Shown in pieces: positions 41,415 to 49,670 of a DNA stretch of 64,000 nucleotides. A program made the position numbers and the translations under genes. This DNA comes from Paraburkholderia sp. BL25I1N1 (GTDB lineage Bacteria; Pseudomonadota; Gammaproteobacteria; Burkholderiales; Burkholderiaceae): assembly GCF_003002025.1 (NCBI RefSeq), contig NZ_PVZB01000023.1, forward strand, positions 62,001-126,000, read 5' to 3'. How positions within the stretch are numbered: position 1 is the first letter of the stretch; each line of letters begins with the position of its first letter. Below the pieces are notes generated by a model that saw only the letters and a program-made list of their open reading frames with translations, searched no databases and was not told the origin of the DNA.

Positions 41415-42473
41415 ATGGAACCGTTCATCTATAACGGCCTGCCGTCACGCGTGATTTTCGGCGCGGGCAGTCTTGAGCAGCTCGATCGCGAGATCGGTTT
41501 GCTCGGCGCCACGCGGGCGATCGTGCTGTCCACGCCGCAACAGCGTGCGCAGGCCGAAGCGCTCGCGGCAAGCCTCGGCTCGCGTGCGGCGGGCGTCTAT
41601 GCCGAAGCCGTCATGCACGTGCCGGTCGAAACCGCACGCGCGGCACGGGACTTTGCCGCAAGTGTCGGCGCCGACTGCGCGATCGCGATAGGCGGCGGTT
41701 CCACGACGGGACTCGGCAAAGCGATCGCGCTGGAAACCTCGCTGCCGATCATCGCGATTCCGACCACGTATGCAGGCTCGGAGATGACACCGATCTACGG
41801 CCTCACCGAGAACGGCATCAAGAAGACCGGCCGCGATCTGCGCGTGCTGCCGAAAACGGTGATCTACGACCCGGCGTTGACGACGTCGCTGCCACCCGCA
41901 TTGTCGTTGACGAGCGGTATCAACGCGATCGCCCACGCGGCGGAAGGGCTCTACGCACAGGACGCGAATCCGATCATCAGCCTGATGGCAGAAGAGGGTA
42001 TTCGCGCGCTCGGCCAAGGGCTGCCTCGCGTGATGCAACAACCGGAAGACCTCGCCGCGCGCGGCAATTGCCTGTATGGCGCCTGGCTATGCGGCGCGGT
42101 GCTCGGCAGTGTCCGCATGGCCTTGCATCACAAGCTGTGCCATACGCTTGGCGGCGCCTTCAATCTGCCGCACGCTGAGACGCACACCATCGTGCTGCCG
42201 CATGTGCTCGCCTACAACCGTGCGGCAGCGCCCGAGGCGATGAAGCGTATCGCGCACGCATTGCACGCCGACGATGCCGCGCAAGCCGTGTTCGATCTCG
42301 CACGCGACCACGGTGCGCCGACGGCGCTGAAAGACATTGGCCTGAGCGCAACCGATCTCGATGCCGCACTCGATCTCGCCTTGAAGAACCCGTACTGGAA
42401 TCCGCGGCCGGTCGAGCGAATACCGCTTCGCGCCTTACTCGAGGCCGCCTTCGACGGCCGACGGCCGGACTAG
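41415..42473 (+). CDS. hapF: Maleylacetate reductase
   Basis: A 352-residue member of the iron-containing alcohol-dehydrogenase superfamily, with the maleylacetate-reductase pattern: GAGSLEQLDREIG, GGGSTTGLGKAIAL near residue 92, IPTTYAGSEMTPIYG near 112, and the His cluster HHKLCHTLGGAFNLPHAETH near 230. It reduces maleylacetate to beta-ketoadipate with NAD(P)H, the point where the hydroquinone and hydroxyquinol routes converge. Only 6 bases separate its ATG from the preceding stop codon, and no strong ribosome-binding site is visible, so translation is probably coupled. Confidence 0.9.
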   Translation: MEPFIYNGLPSRVIFGAGSLEQLDREIGLLGATRAIVLSTPQQRAQAEALAASLGSRAAGVYAEAVMHVPVETARAARDFAASVGADCAIAIGGGSTTGLGKAIALETSLPIIAIPTTYAGSEMTPIYGLTENGIKKTGRDLRVLPKTVIYDPALTTSLPPALSLTSGINAIAHAAEGLYAQDANPIISLMAEEGIRALGQGLPRVMQQPEDLAARGNCLYGAWLCGAVLGSVRMALHHKLCHTLGGAFNLPHAETHTIVLPHVLAYNRAAAPEAMKRIAHALHADDAAQAVFDLARDHGAPTALKDIGLSATDLDAALDLALKNPYWNPRPVERIPLRALLEAAFDGRRPD

Positions 42474-42513
42474 CGCGCTTACCTCACTCATACAAAAAAT
42501 TCAGGAGACAACC

Positions 42514-43803
42514 ATGGACTCACATACTTTTGATGCGAGGCGCCGCCGCTTTGTCAGCCTCGCGGCCGGCGGCGCGCTCGCCGCCACGACTTCGGCGTTC
42601 TCGCCACTCGTTTTCGCGGCCGGCCCGCGCACGCTGAAAATCGGCTACGTATCGCCGCAAACGGGGCCGCTCGCGCCATTCGGCGAGGCGGACCGCTTCA
42701 CGATCCAGCAGATGCAGACGGCGCTGAAAAACGGCATCGTGATCGGCGGTAAAACGTATCCGGTGTCGATTGTCGTCAAGGACAGCCAGTCGAATCCGAA
42801 TCGCGCCGGCGAAGTCGCCAATGATCTGATCCTCAAGGACAAGGTCGACATCATGCTGGTGTCCGGCACGCCGGAAACCGCCAATCCCGTGAGCGACGCA
42901 TGCGAGCTGAACGAGATGCCGTGCGTTTCGACGGTAGTGCCGTGGCAGCCGTGGTTCTTCGGCAGAAAGGGCGATCCGAAGAAGGGCTTCCGCTTCACCT
43001 ATCACTTCTTCTGGGGACTGGAGGATGTGATCACTGTCTATACCGGCATGTGGCAGTCGGTGCAGACCAATCACAGCGTAGGCGGTCTTTTCCCCAACGA
43101 CGGCGACGGCAACGCCTGGGGCGACGCGAAGCTCGGCTTTCCGCCGGTGCTCGCGCAGAAGGGCTTCACGCTGAAGGACCCCGGCCGCTTCCAGAGCATG
43201 ACGCAGGACTTCTCCGCGCAGATTTCCTCTTTCAAGCAATCGAATGCGCAGATCGTCACGGGCGTCGTGATTCCGCCCGACGCCAAGAATTTTCTCGTTC
43301 AGGCGCGTCAGCAAGGTCTGAAGCCTAAAGTCATTTCGATCGGCAAAGCGCTGTTGTTCCCGACCTCGATCGAAGCGCTCGGCAATCTCGGCGACGGACT
43401 CTCCACCGAAGTGTGGTGGTCGCCCTCGCATCCGTTCAAATCGTCGCTAACGGGGCAAAGCGCGCGGCAAGTTGCCGACGACTACGAGCGCGTCACCTCG
43501 AAGCAATGGACTCAACCAATCGGCTTCGCGCATGCGCTATTCGAAATCGCCGTCGATTCATTGAAGCGCGCGAAAGACATCGACTCGAACGAAGCGATCC
43601 GTGATGCGGTGGCCTCGACGAAGCTCGATACGCTGGTCGGTCATGTCGCGTGGGGCAGCGGTCCGGTGAAGAACGTCGCGAAGACGCCGCTTGTCGGCGG
43701 CCAATGGGTGAAAGGTCAAAAGCATCCTTTCGATCTCGCCATCGTCAACAACCAGCTCGCGCCGAGCGTGCCGCTATCCGGCCCGCTGAAGCTGATCGCT
43801 TGA
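42514..43803 (+). CDS. Periplasmic binding protein of a LIV-type ABC importer
   Basis: A 429-residue type-1 periplasmic binding protein (Peripla_BP_6 group) with a twin-arginine-style signal peptide (ARRRRFVSLAAGGALAATTSA), so it may be exported folded through Tat. The mature part starts LKIGYVSPQTGPLAPFGEAD, the usual LIV/aromatic-binding start, and includes DSQSNPNRAGEVANDLIL. AGGAGA lies upstream of the ATG. First gene of a complete five-gene importer in the hydroquinone operon; the ligand is likely an aromatic or ring-containing precursor. Confidence 0.85.
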   Translation: MDSHTFDARRRRFVSLAAGGALAATTSAFSPLVFAAGPRTLKIGYVSPQTGPLAPFGEADRFTIQQMQTALKNGIVIGGKTYPVSIVVKDSQSNPNRAGEVANDLILKDKVDIMLVSGTPETANPVSDACELNEMPCVSTVVPWQPWFFGRKGDPKKGFRFTYHFFWGLEDVITVYTGMWQSVQTNHSVGGLFPNDGDGNAWGDAKLGFPPVLAQKGFTLKDPGRFQSMTQDFSAQISSFKQSNAQIVTGVVIPPDAKNFLVQARQQGLKPKVISIGKALLFPTSIEALGNLGDGLSTEVWWSPSHPFKSSLTGQSARQVADDYERVTSKQWTQPIGFAHALFEIAVDSLKRAKDIDSNEAIRDAVASTKLDTLVGHVAWGSGPVKNVAKTPLVGGQWVKGQKHPFDLAIVNNQLAPSVPLSGPLKLIA

Positions 43804-43823
43804 ACTCAACGCGGAGAGCAGTG

Positions 43824-44546
43824 ATGAACCCTGTGCTCAGACTCACCGGCGTGTCGAAGCGTTACGGCGCGCTACAGGTGACCGACGACATCAGCTTCGC
43901 GGTCGAACGCGGCGAAACCTACGGCATTCTCGGCCCGAACGGCGCCGGCAAGACCACGCTGTTCAACCTCGTCAGCGGCGACGTGCGGCCCGATCAGGGC
44001 AGCGTCGAATTCGACGGCGCCGATGTGAATCACTTGCCGCCGCATCGCCGTTGCGCGGCGGGGATCGGCCGCTCGTATCAGGTGCCGAGGCCGTTCGGCG
44101 GAATGACTGTGTTCGAAAACCTGCTGGTCGGCGCCACCTTCGGCGGTGAACTGACCGGCCACGCCGCCTACGACGTCTGCGCCGACGTGCTCGAACGCAC
44201 CGGCCTCAAGGCCCGCGCCAACCAGTTGGCCGGAACGCTGGGGCTGCTCGACCGCAAGCGCCTCGAACTGGCTCGCGCGCTCGCGACGCAACCGCAACTG
44301 CTGCTGCTCGACGAGATCGCCGGCGGTCTCACCGAACCTGAAACGCACGCCCTTGTCGACGAGATTCGGCGCGTCAAGGAGCGTGGCGTGACGATCGTGT
44401 GGATCGAACATGTTGTGCATGCGCTGCTCGCGGTGGCCGACCGGCTGCTCGTCATCAACTTCGGCAAGCGGCTCGCGGAAGGTCTGCCTGCCGCCGTGAT
44501 GGACGACCCCGAAGTGCGGCGCGTGTATCTCGGACTGGAGGCTTGA
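43824..44546 (+). CDS. LIV-type ABC importer ATPase (LivG-like)
   Basis: A 240-residue ATPase with Walker A GPNGAGKTT near residue 38 and Walker B LLLLDEIAGGLTE. The ABC signature region reads AGTLGLLDRKRLELARAL instead of the canonical LSGGQ, a variant that I have seen in LivG proteins. The start at ATG 43824 has GGAGA upstream; the frame is open from 43650 but overlaps the binding-protein gene. It is the first of the two cytoplasmic ATPases of the importer. Confidence 0.87.
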   Translation: MNPVLRLTGVSKRYGALQVTDDISFAVERGETYGILGPNGAGKTTLFNLVSGDVRPDQGSVEFDGADVNHLPPHRRCAAGIGRSYQVPRPFGGMTVFENLLVGATFGGELTGHAAYDVCADVLERTGLKARANQLAGTLGLLDRKRLELARALATQPQLLLLDEIAGGLTEPETHALVDEIRRVKERGVTIVWIEHVVHALLAVADRLLVINFGKRLAEGLPAAVMDDPEVRRVYLGLEA

Positions 44547-44548
44547 CC

Positions 44549-45259
44549 ATGTCGGCACTATTGGAAACACGCGCGCTGAGCGCGTTTTACGGCGACTTCC
44601 AGGCGCTGTTCGGCATCGACGTGGCGGTCGCGCCGGGCGAAGTAGTCGCGCTGATCGGATCGAACGGTGCGGGTAAATCGACCTTTCTGAAATCGGTGGC
44701 GGGCCTGCTGCGCCCGCGCAATGCCGGGCAGATTCTGTATCGCGGCGAGCCGATTGGCGGGGCGGCGGCAGCGAGCATCGTCGGCAAGGGCATTGCGTTG
44801 GTGCCGGAAGGGCGGCGCCTGTTCGCGAGTTTGACCGTCGAAGAGAACCTGTTGCTCGGCGCGTTCAGCAAGCGGCCGGGACGCTGGAATCTGCAAAGCG
44901 TCTATACGCTGTTCCCGGCGCTGCGGGAGCGCCGCCATCACGCCGCCACCGCGTTGTCGGGCGGTCAGCAACAGATGGTGGCGATTGGCCGCGCCTTGAT
45001 GAGCAATCCCGATCTGCTGATGTGCGATGAACTTTCGCTCGGCCTCGCGCCGGTGATCGTCCGCGAAATCTATGCGGCGTTGCCCGAGATCGTCGCGCAT
45101 GGCATGAGCGCGATCGTCGTCGAACAGGATGTGCAACTCGCACGCCGCGTCTCATCGCGTTTTTATTGCCTGCAGGAAGGGCGCGTTTCGTTGACCGGCG
45201 TATCGGCCGAGGTATCCGACGAGGCGATCACGCAGGCGTATTTCGGAGTGGCCGCATGA
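44549..45259 (+). CDS. LIV-type ABC importer ATPase (LivF-like)
   Basis: A 236-residue ATPase with Walker A GSNGAGKST, the signature TALSGGQQQMVAIGRAL, Walker B LLMCDELSLGLAP and the H-loop region VVEQDVQLA. This is the LivF-type partner of the preceding ATPase. The start at 44549 follows the upstream stop by 2 bases and uses GGAGG inside that gene. The last base pairs overlap the following permease. Confidence 0.9.
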   Translation: MSALLETRALSAFYGDFQALFGIDVAVAPGEVVALIGSNGAGKSTFLKSVAGLLRPRNAGQILYRGEPIGGAAAASIVGKGIALVPEGRRLFASLTVEENLLLGAFSKRPGRWNLQSVYTLFPALRERRHHAATALSGGQQQMVAIGRALMSNPDLLMCDELSLGLAPVIVREIYAALPEIVAHGMSAIVVEQDVQLARRVSSRFYCLQEGRVSLTGVSAEVSDEAITQAYFGVAA

Positions 45260-46122
45260 ACACGTTCATCAATATCGTCGTGCAGGGCGTGCTGTTGGGC
45301 GCGCTTTACGGGCTCTTCGCGATGGGTCAGTCGCTGGTGTTCGGCGTGATGCGGCTCACCAATACCGCGCATGGCGACTTTATCGTGCTGCTGGTGTTCG
45401 TGCTGTTCGCGTTGACGAGTTTCACTCATCTGCCGCTCGCCGTCGCGCTGGTGCTGTTGCTCGTGATCGCGTTCGGCGCGGGCTATGGCGTGCAATTCGC
45501 GCTTTTGAACCGCGTCAGCAGCCGCGATCCGCTGCCGTCGCTGATCGTCACGTTCGGTCTGTCGATCGTGATTCAGAACGTGTTGCAGCAGATTTTCTCG
45601 GCGGACCCGCGCTCGATCGCCACCGGCAGTTTCGAGTCGCGCAGCATCACGCTCGCGGGCGGCATCACGCTCGGCTATCTGCCGCTCGTCACGCTGGTGG
45701 CGACGGTGGCGCTTGCCTTCGCGATGCAGTGGCTGTTCGGCCGCACGCCGCTTGGCCGCGCGTTTCGCGCCACTTCGGACGATCGCGAGATCGTGCAACT
45801 GATGGGTGTCTCGTATCGCCGCACCTACGCGCTGGCGATGGGCATCGCCTTCGTGCTGATCGCGGTGGCCGCGGCGCTGTATTCGATGCGCACGGCGGTG
45901 TCGCCGAGCGATGGCCCGGCGCTGCTGCTGTATGCGTTCGAGGCCGTGATCATCGGCGGCATGGGGTCGTTCTGGGGCACTTTCGTGGGCGGCATGGCGC
46001 TCGGTATCGCGCAGCAGGTGGGCTTTTACTTCGACCCCGGCTGGGGCATCTGGCTCGGCCACGTGGTGTTTCTCGGCGTGCTGGTGGCGCGGCCGCAGGG
46101 CTTGCTGCCCAAAACCGCATAG
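45256..46122 (+). CDS. LIV-type ABC importer permease (LivH-like)
   Basis: A 288-residue permease with about eight transmembrane helices, typical MNTFINIVVQGVLLGALYGLFAMG start, FGVMRLTNTAHGDFI, and the cytoplasmic loop FGRTPLGRAFRATSDDREIVQLMGV that contacts the ATPases. It overlaps livF-like by the ATGA motif, so is translationally coupled. Together with the LivM-like permease it forms the channel of the importer. Confidence 0.9.
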   Translation: MNTFINIVVQGVLLGALYGLFAMGQSLVFGVMRLTNTAHGDFIVLLVFVLFALTSFTHLPLAVALVLLLVIAFGAGYGVQFALLNRVSSRDPLPSLIVTFGLSIVIQNVLQQIFSADPRSIATGSFESRSITLAGGITLGYLPLVTLVATVALAFAMQWLFGRTPLGRAFRATSDDREIVQLMGVSYRRTYALAMGIAFVLIAVAAALYSMRTAVSPSDGPALLLYAFEAVIIGGMGSFWGTFVGGMALGIAQQVGFYFDPGWGIWLGHVVFLGVLVARPQGLLPKTA

Positions 46123-46132
46123 AGGCTTCGAC

Positions 46133-47224
46133 ATGACCATGCAATTGAACCGGCCCGCAGCGGGCTTCGAGGTGCGGCGCGCGACGCGTGCGAGCCGTGT
46201 GGCGGTGATCGTGCTGCTGATCGTCGCGCTGGCGGTGGCGAGCGCGCCCTGGTGGGGCGGACGCGATGCGATGCGCGACTTCGTACAGTTGGCGTCCTAC
46301 CTGGTATTCGCGTTGATGTGGAACCTGCTGGCGGGTTATGGCGGGATGGTGTCGATCGGCCAGCAGGCATTCTTCGGCATCGGCGGCTACGGCATGCTGA
46401 TTCTCGCCAACTACTGCGGCATCTCGCCGTTTATCGCGGTGCCGATTGCGGCCGTGATCGCGACGGTGGTGGCGATTCCCGTGTCGATGGTGGCGTTCCG
46501 CCTCGAAGGCGGCTACTTCGCGATCGGCACGTGGGTGATCGCCGAAGTGTTCCGGCTCACGGTGGCGAACGTCTCGGTGCTCGGCGGCGGCTCGGGCACG
46601 AGTCTCACCGCATTGCAAGAGGTAACACGTGCGCTGCGCGAATCGCTGACGCTGTGGCTCGCGCTCGCTATCGTCGCGGCGGCGATCGGCCTGCTGTATC
46701 TGTTTCTACGCTCGAAAGCCGGTCTCGCACTCACTGCGATGCGCGACAACGCGGTGGCCGCCAGCAGCCAGGGTGTGGACGTGAAGCGCGCGCGCCTGAT
46801 TGTCTATCTGGTGTCGGCGTGCGGCACCGCGTTGGCGGGCGGCCTGTACTTCATCGGCAACCTGCGCATTTCGCCCGACGCCGCGTTCTCGGTGAACTGG
46901 AGCGCGTTCGGCATTTTCATCGTGATGATCGGCGGGCTGGGCACGCTCGAAGGGCCGATCATCGGCGCGCTGATCTTCTTCCTGCTGAACCGGTTCCTGT
47001 CCGATTTCGGCAGCTGGTATCTGATCGGCCTCGGCGCGCTGGCGATCGTCGTGACCCTGTTCTTTCCGCAAGGGCTGTGGGGCTTCGTCTCACACCGCTA
47101 CGGCCTGCAACTCTTCCCCGTGGGCCGGCGCGTCGTGTTTCGCGACGCCGGTCCGTCTCAACAACGCTCGCCGGACGGCGCGTCGGATTCGCTCAACGCG
47201 GGCTCGGCGGCACACCGCGCATGA
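46133..47224 (+). CDS. LIV-type ABC importer permease (LivM-like)
   Basis: A 363-residue permease of the LivM family, with WNLLAGYGGMVSIGQQAFFGIGGYG near residue 65 and the EAA-like loop TAMRDNAVAASSQGVDVKRARL near residue 202. Its C-terminal tail beyond the last helix is longer than average and polar. The gene starts 11 bases after livH-like. The hydroxyquinol dioxygenase gene begins 9 bases after its stop, so the operon continues without a break. Confidence 0.9.
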   Translation: MTMQLNRPAAGFEVRRATRASRVAVIVLLIVALAVASAPWWGGRDAMRDFVQLASYLVFALMWNLLAGYGGMVSIGQQAFFGIGGYGMLILANYCGISPFIAVPIAAVIATVVAIPVSMVAFRLEGGYFAIGTWVIAEVFRLTVANVSVLGGGSGTSLTALQEVTRALRESLTLWLALAIVAAAIGLLYLFLRSKAGLALTAMRDNAVAASSQGVDVKRARLIVYLVSACGTALAGGLYFIGNLRISPDAAFSVNWSAFGIFIVMIGGLGTLEGPIIGALIFFLLNRFLSDFGSWYLIGLGALAIVVTLFFPQGLWGFVSHRYGLQLFPVGRRVVFRDAGPSQQRSPDGASDSLNAGSAAHRA

Positions 47225-47232
47225 GGCCAACC

Positions 47233-48096
47233 ATGAACGATAAGACCATTCATCCATTGACGCAGAACGTGCTCGACACGTTCGCCGATTGCACCGATCC
47301 ACGCCTCAAGCAGATCATGACCGCGCTGGTTAGACACCTGCATGCTTTCGCCCGCGAAGTTGAACTGACCGGCGACGAATGGCTTCGCGGCATCGAGGTT
47401 CTGACAGCCACGGGCAAAATGTGCAAAGGTATCCGCCAGGAGTTCATCCTGCTGTCGGACACGCTCGGCCTGTCGATCATGGTCGATGCGATCAATCACG
47501 GGCGCGGCGGTGTCACCACCGAAAGCAGCCTGCTCGGCCCGTTCTATCGCGAAGGCGCGAAGGAAGAAGAATTCGGCGCCAACATCGCCCGCACGGAAGG
47601 CGAGCCGACGCTGATTCATGGCCGCCTCGTCGATGAGCGCGGCGCGCCGGTGGCCGGCGCGTTGATCGAGGTGTGGGAAACGGCGAACAACGGCATGTAT
47701 GAAGGCCAGGATCCCGACCAGCCCGAGAGCAACCTGCGCGGCAAATTTCGCTCGGGGCCGAACGGCGAATACGCGTTCAGGACCATCAAGCCGACCAGCT
47801 ATCCCATTCCGACCGACGGCCCGGTCGGACAGATGCTGATGGCGAGCGGGCGTCATCCCATGCGGCCGGCCCACATCCATTTCCTGATCGTTGCGCCCGG
47901 CTACGAGACGCTGATCACTGCGCTGTACTCCGAGGGAGATCCCTACGTCCACTCCGACGCGGTGTTCGGCTCGAAGCCGTCGCTCGTGATCGACTACGTG
48001 CCGAACCACGACGCAGCCGCCGCAAAAGAGTGGGCGCTGCCGAGCCCGTTCTTCGAAGTACAGCGCGACTTCGTGCTGTCCGATCAGCACGCGTAA
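47233..48096 (+). CDS. chqB: Hydroxyquinol 1,2-dioxygenase (intradiol)
   Basis: A 287-residue intradiol dioxygenase that cleaves hydroxyquinol (1,2,4-benzenetriol) to maleylacetate. The Fe(III) ligands are visible as Tyr156 (WETANNGMYE), Tyr190 (PTSYPIPTDGPVG), His214 and His216 (RPAHIHF). The N-terminal dimerisation domain begins VLDTFADCTDPRLKQIM. LGPFYREGAK near residue 101 and HGRLVDERGAPVAGA near 129 are typical of the catechol/hydroxyquinol group; the PIPTDGPVG pattern favours hydroxyquinol. It feeds the same intermediate as the hydroquinone branch. Specificity against catechol is inferred. Confidence 0.9.
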   Translation: MNDKTIHPLTQNVLDTFADCTDPRLKQIMTALVRHLHAFAREVELTGDEWLRGIEVLTATGKMCKGIRQEFILLSDTLGLSIMVDAINHGRGGVTTESSLLGPFYREGAKEEEFGANIARTEGEPTLIHGRLVDERGAPVAGALIEVWETANNGMYEGQDPDQPESNLRGKFRSGPNGEYAFRTIKPTSYPIPTDGPVGQMLMASGRHPMRPAHIHFLIVAPGYETLITALYSEGDPYVHSDAVFGSKPSLVIDYVPNHDAAAAKEWALPSPFFEVQRDFVLSDQHA

Positions 48097-48108
48097 GGAG
48101 ACGAGGCG

Positions 48109-48471
48109 ATGAACGCGGCGAATCCCGAACCTAGCCAAGGCTTTCTCTGCGCGCTCGATGACATTCCCGACGGCGGCGCGCTTGAAATCCCCGCCGGGCA
48201 GGCCGGCGCGCCAGGCGTTGTGGTTCTGCGCCGCGGCGACGACGCATGGGCGTACCGCAACATGTGCCCGCATTTTTCGATTCCACTGAACTACGAACCG
48301 AACACGTTCTGGGCCTACGACGCCGAATTGCTGATGTGCGCGCATCACAGCGCGATGTTCCGCTTCGAAGACGGCCTGTGCATCGATGGCCCGTGCGAGG
48401 GGGCATCGCTCACGCCGGTCGATATCCGCATCGAACGACGACAGATATTCAACAACGACTGCAGGGGATAA
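48109..48471 (+). CDS. Rieske [2Fe-2S] ferredoxin-like protein
   Basis: A 120-residue soluble Rieske protein with the cluster ligands Cys53-Pro-His55 (CPHFSI) and Cys77-x-x-His80 (CAHHSAMF). GGAGA lies upstream of the ATG. No Rieske oxygenase, reductase or other electron-transfer partner is encoded near it. It sits between the hydroxyquinol dioxygenase and a porin, so it probably supplies electrons to an unlinked ring hydroxylase, or reduces oxidised iron in the Fe(II) hydroquinone dioxygenase, as plant-type ferredoxin XylT does for catechol 2,3-dioxygenase. Both roles are inference. Confidence 0.85.
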   Translation: MNAANPEPSQGFLCALDDIPDGGALEIPAGQAGAPGVVVLRRGDDAWAYRNMCPHFSIPLNYEPNTFWAYDAELLMCAHHSAMFRFEDGLCIDGPCEGASLTPVDIRIERRQIFNNDCRG

Positions 48472-48473
48472 GC

Positions 48474-49607
48474 ATGAAGAGTAGAAAGCCGAAGCGCCTG
48501 GCTATCGCAGGCTGCACGTTCGCCTGCATCGCGCCGGGTCTCGTGCCGAATATAGCCGGCGCGCAAAGCAGCGTGACGCTGCAAGGCGTGATCGATGCGG
48601 GCGTCACGTATGTGAATAACCAGCATGGCGGCGCCGCGACGCTGTTCGACAGCGGCGTGCTGTCGCCGGACTTGCTGACGTTCAAAGGCAGTGAAGATCT
48701 GGGCGGCGGCAACAAGGCGATTTTCGAACTCACGTCGCAGTTCGATCTGGGCAGCGGCGCGACGATTCCGGGCGCAGGGCAGATCTTCAACCGCACGGCG
48801 CTCGTCGGTCTCACCAACGACCGCTTCGGCTCGCTTACCTTCGGCAACCAGTACGACTTCATGTTCGAGACGCTGACGCTCGGACTGTATGACGGTGCGT
48901 TCCTCTTCGGCGGCATCTACGATTTTCGCCAGGGGCCGTTCACCGCGCTGGGTGTGCCGAATAATCCGACCGGTTCATTCGATTTCGACCGCATGGCGGG
49001 CGCTACGCGAGTAGGAAACTCGGTCAAGTATCGCAGCCCGGACATCTCGGGTTTCACGTTCGGCGCGCTGTATGGATTCGGTGGCGTGCCCGGCTCGTTC
49101 TCGTCGGACTCGACTATCAGCTTCGGCGCGAACTATGCGAACGGCCCGTTGGGCATCGGCGCGGCGTATGTCGAAGTGAAGTATCCGCACTTGGGCGATG
49201 GTCACGACGGCATCCGCAATTTCGGCTTCGGCGCGCACTACAATTTCGGCAGCGTGCTGGGAATGCTGCTCTATACCAATACGAAAAATACCGCGAGCGG
49301 CGCGAAGATCGATGTCTACAAGGGCGGTGCGTCGTGGACGATTTCAGGTCCGTGGACGCTCGGTCTCGACTACGCGTACATGAAGGGCAACGACGTGCTG
49401 CTAAACAACAAGGCGCAACAGGTCACCACCGCGTTGCAGTACAACTTTTCGAAACGCACCACCGCTTATGTCGAAGCGATCTATCAGCGCGCCAGTGGCG
49501 ACGCGGCTGTGACGCGGGCATGGATCAACGGTCTGCTGCAACCGGATGGCGCGGCGAGCAACCGGTCACAGACGCTTGCGCGCATTGGTTTGCGTACGAG
49601 CTTTTGA
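48474..49607 (+). CDS. Porin of the Gram-negative Porin_4 family
   Basis: A 377-residue outer-membrane porin: signal peptide (about residues 1-30, ending NIAGA), QSSVTLQGVIDAGVTYVNNQ, FKGSEDLGGGNKAIFELTSQF, then barrel strands and a terminal Phe (RIGLRTSF). It is the last gene of the hydroquinone/hydroxyquinol operon, beginning 2 bases after the Rieske gene, and probably widens outer-membrane entry of the aromatic substrate. The loop sequence differs from that of the porin at 15171-16373. Confidence 0.9.
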   Translation: MKSRKPKRLAIAGCTFACIAPGLVPNIAGAQSSVTLQGVIDAGVTYVNNQHGGAATLFDSGVLSPDLLTFKGSEDLGGGNKAIFELTSQFDLGSGATIPGAGQIFNRTALVGLTNDRFGSLTFGNQYDFMFETLTLGLYDGAFLFGGIYDFRQGPFTALGVPNNPTGSFDFDRMAGATRVGNSVKYRSPDISGFTFGALYGFGGVPGSFSSDSTISFGANYANGPLGIGAAYVEVKYPHLGDGHDGIRNFGFGAHYNFGSVLGMLLYTNTKNTASGAKIDVYKGGASWTISGPWTLGLDYAYMKGNDVLLNNKAQQVTTALQYNFSKRTTAYVEAIYQRASGDAAVTRAWINGLLQPDGAASNRSQTLARIGLRTSF

Positions 49608-49670
49608 CAAGACAGGGCGCACGGTTTTGTCGAGAGGCTTCACGATGATCCGCTTAGGGCGCAAGAGGTT

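Noticed and set aside
45163..46140. A 325-codon minus-strand frame opposite the LivH-like permease
   Set aside because: His/Arg/Glu-rich translation typical of antisense frames; the plus-strand permease is well supported.
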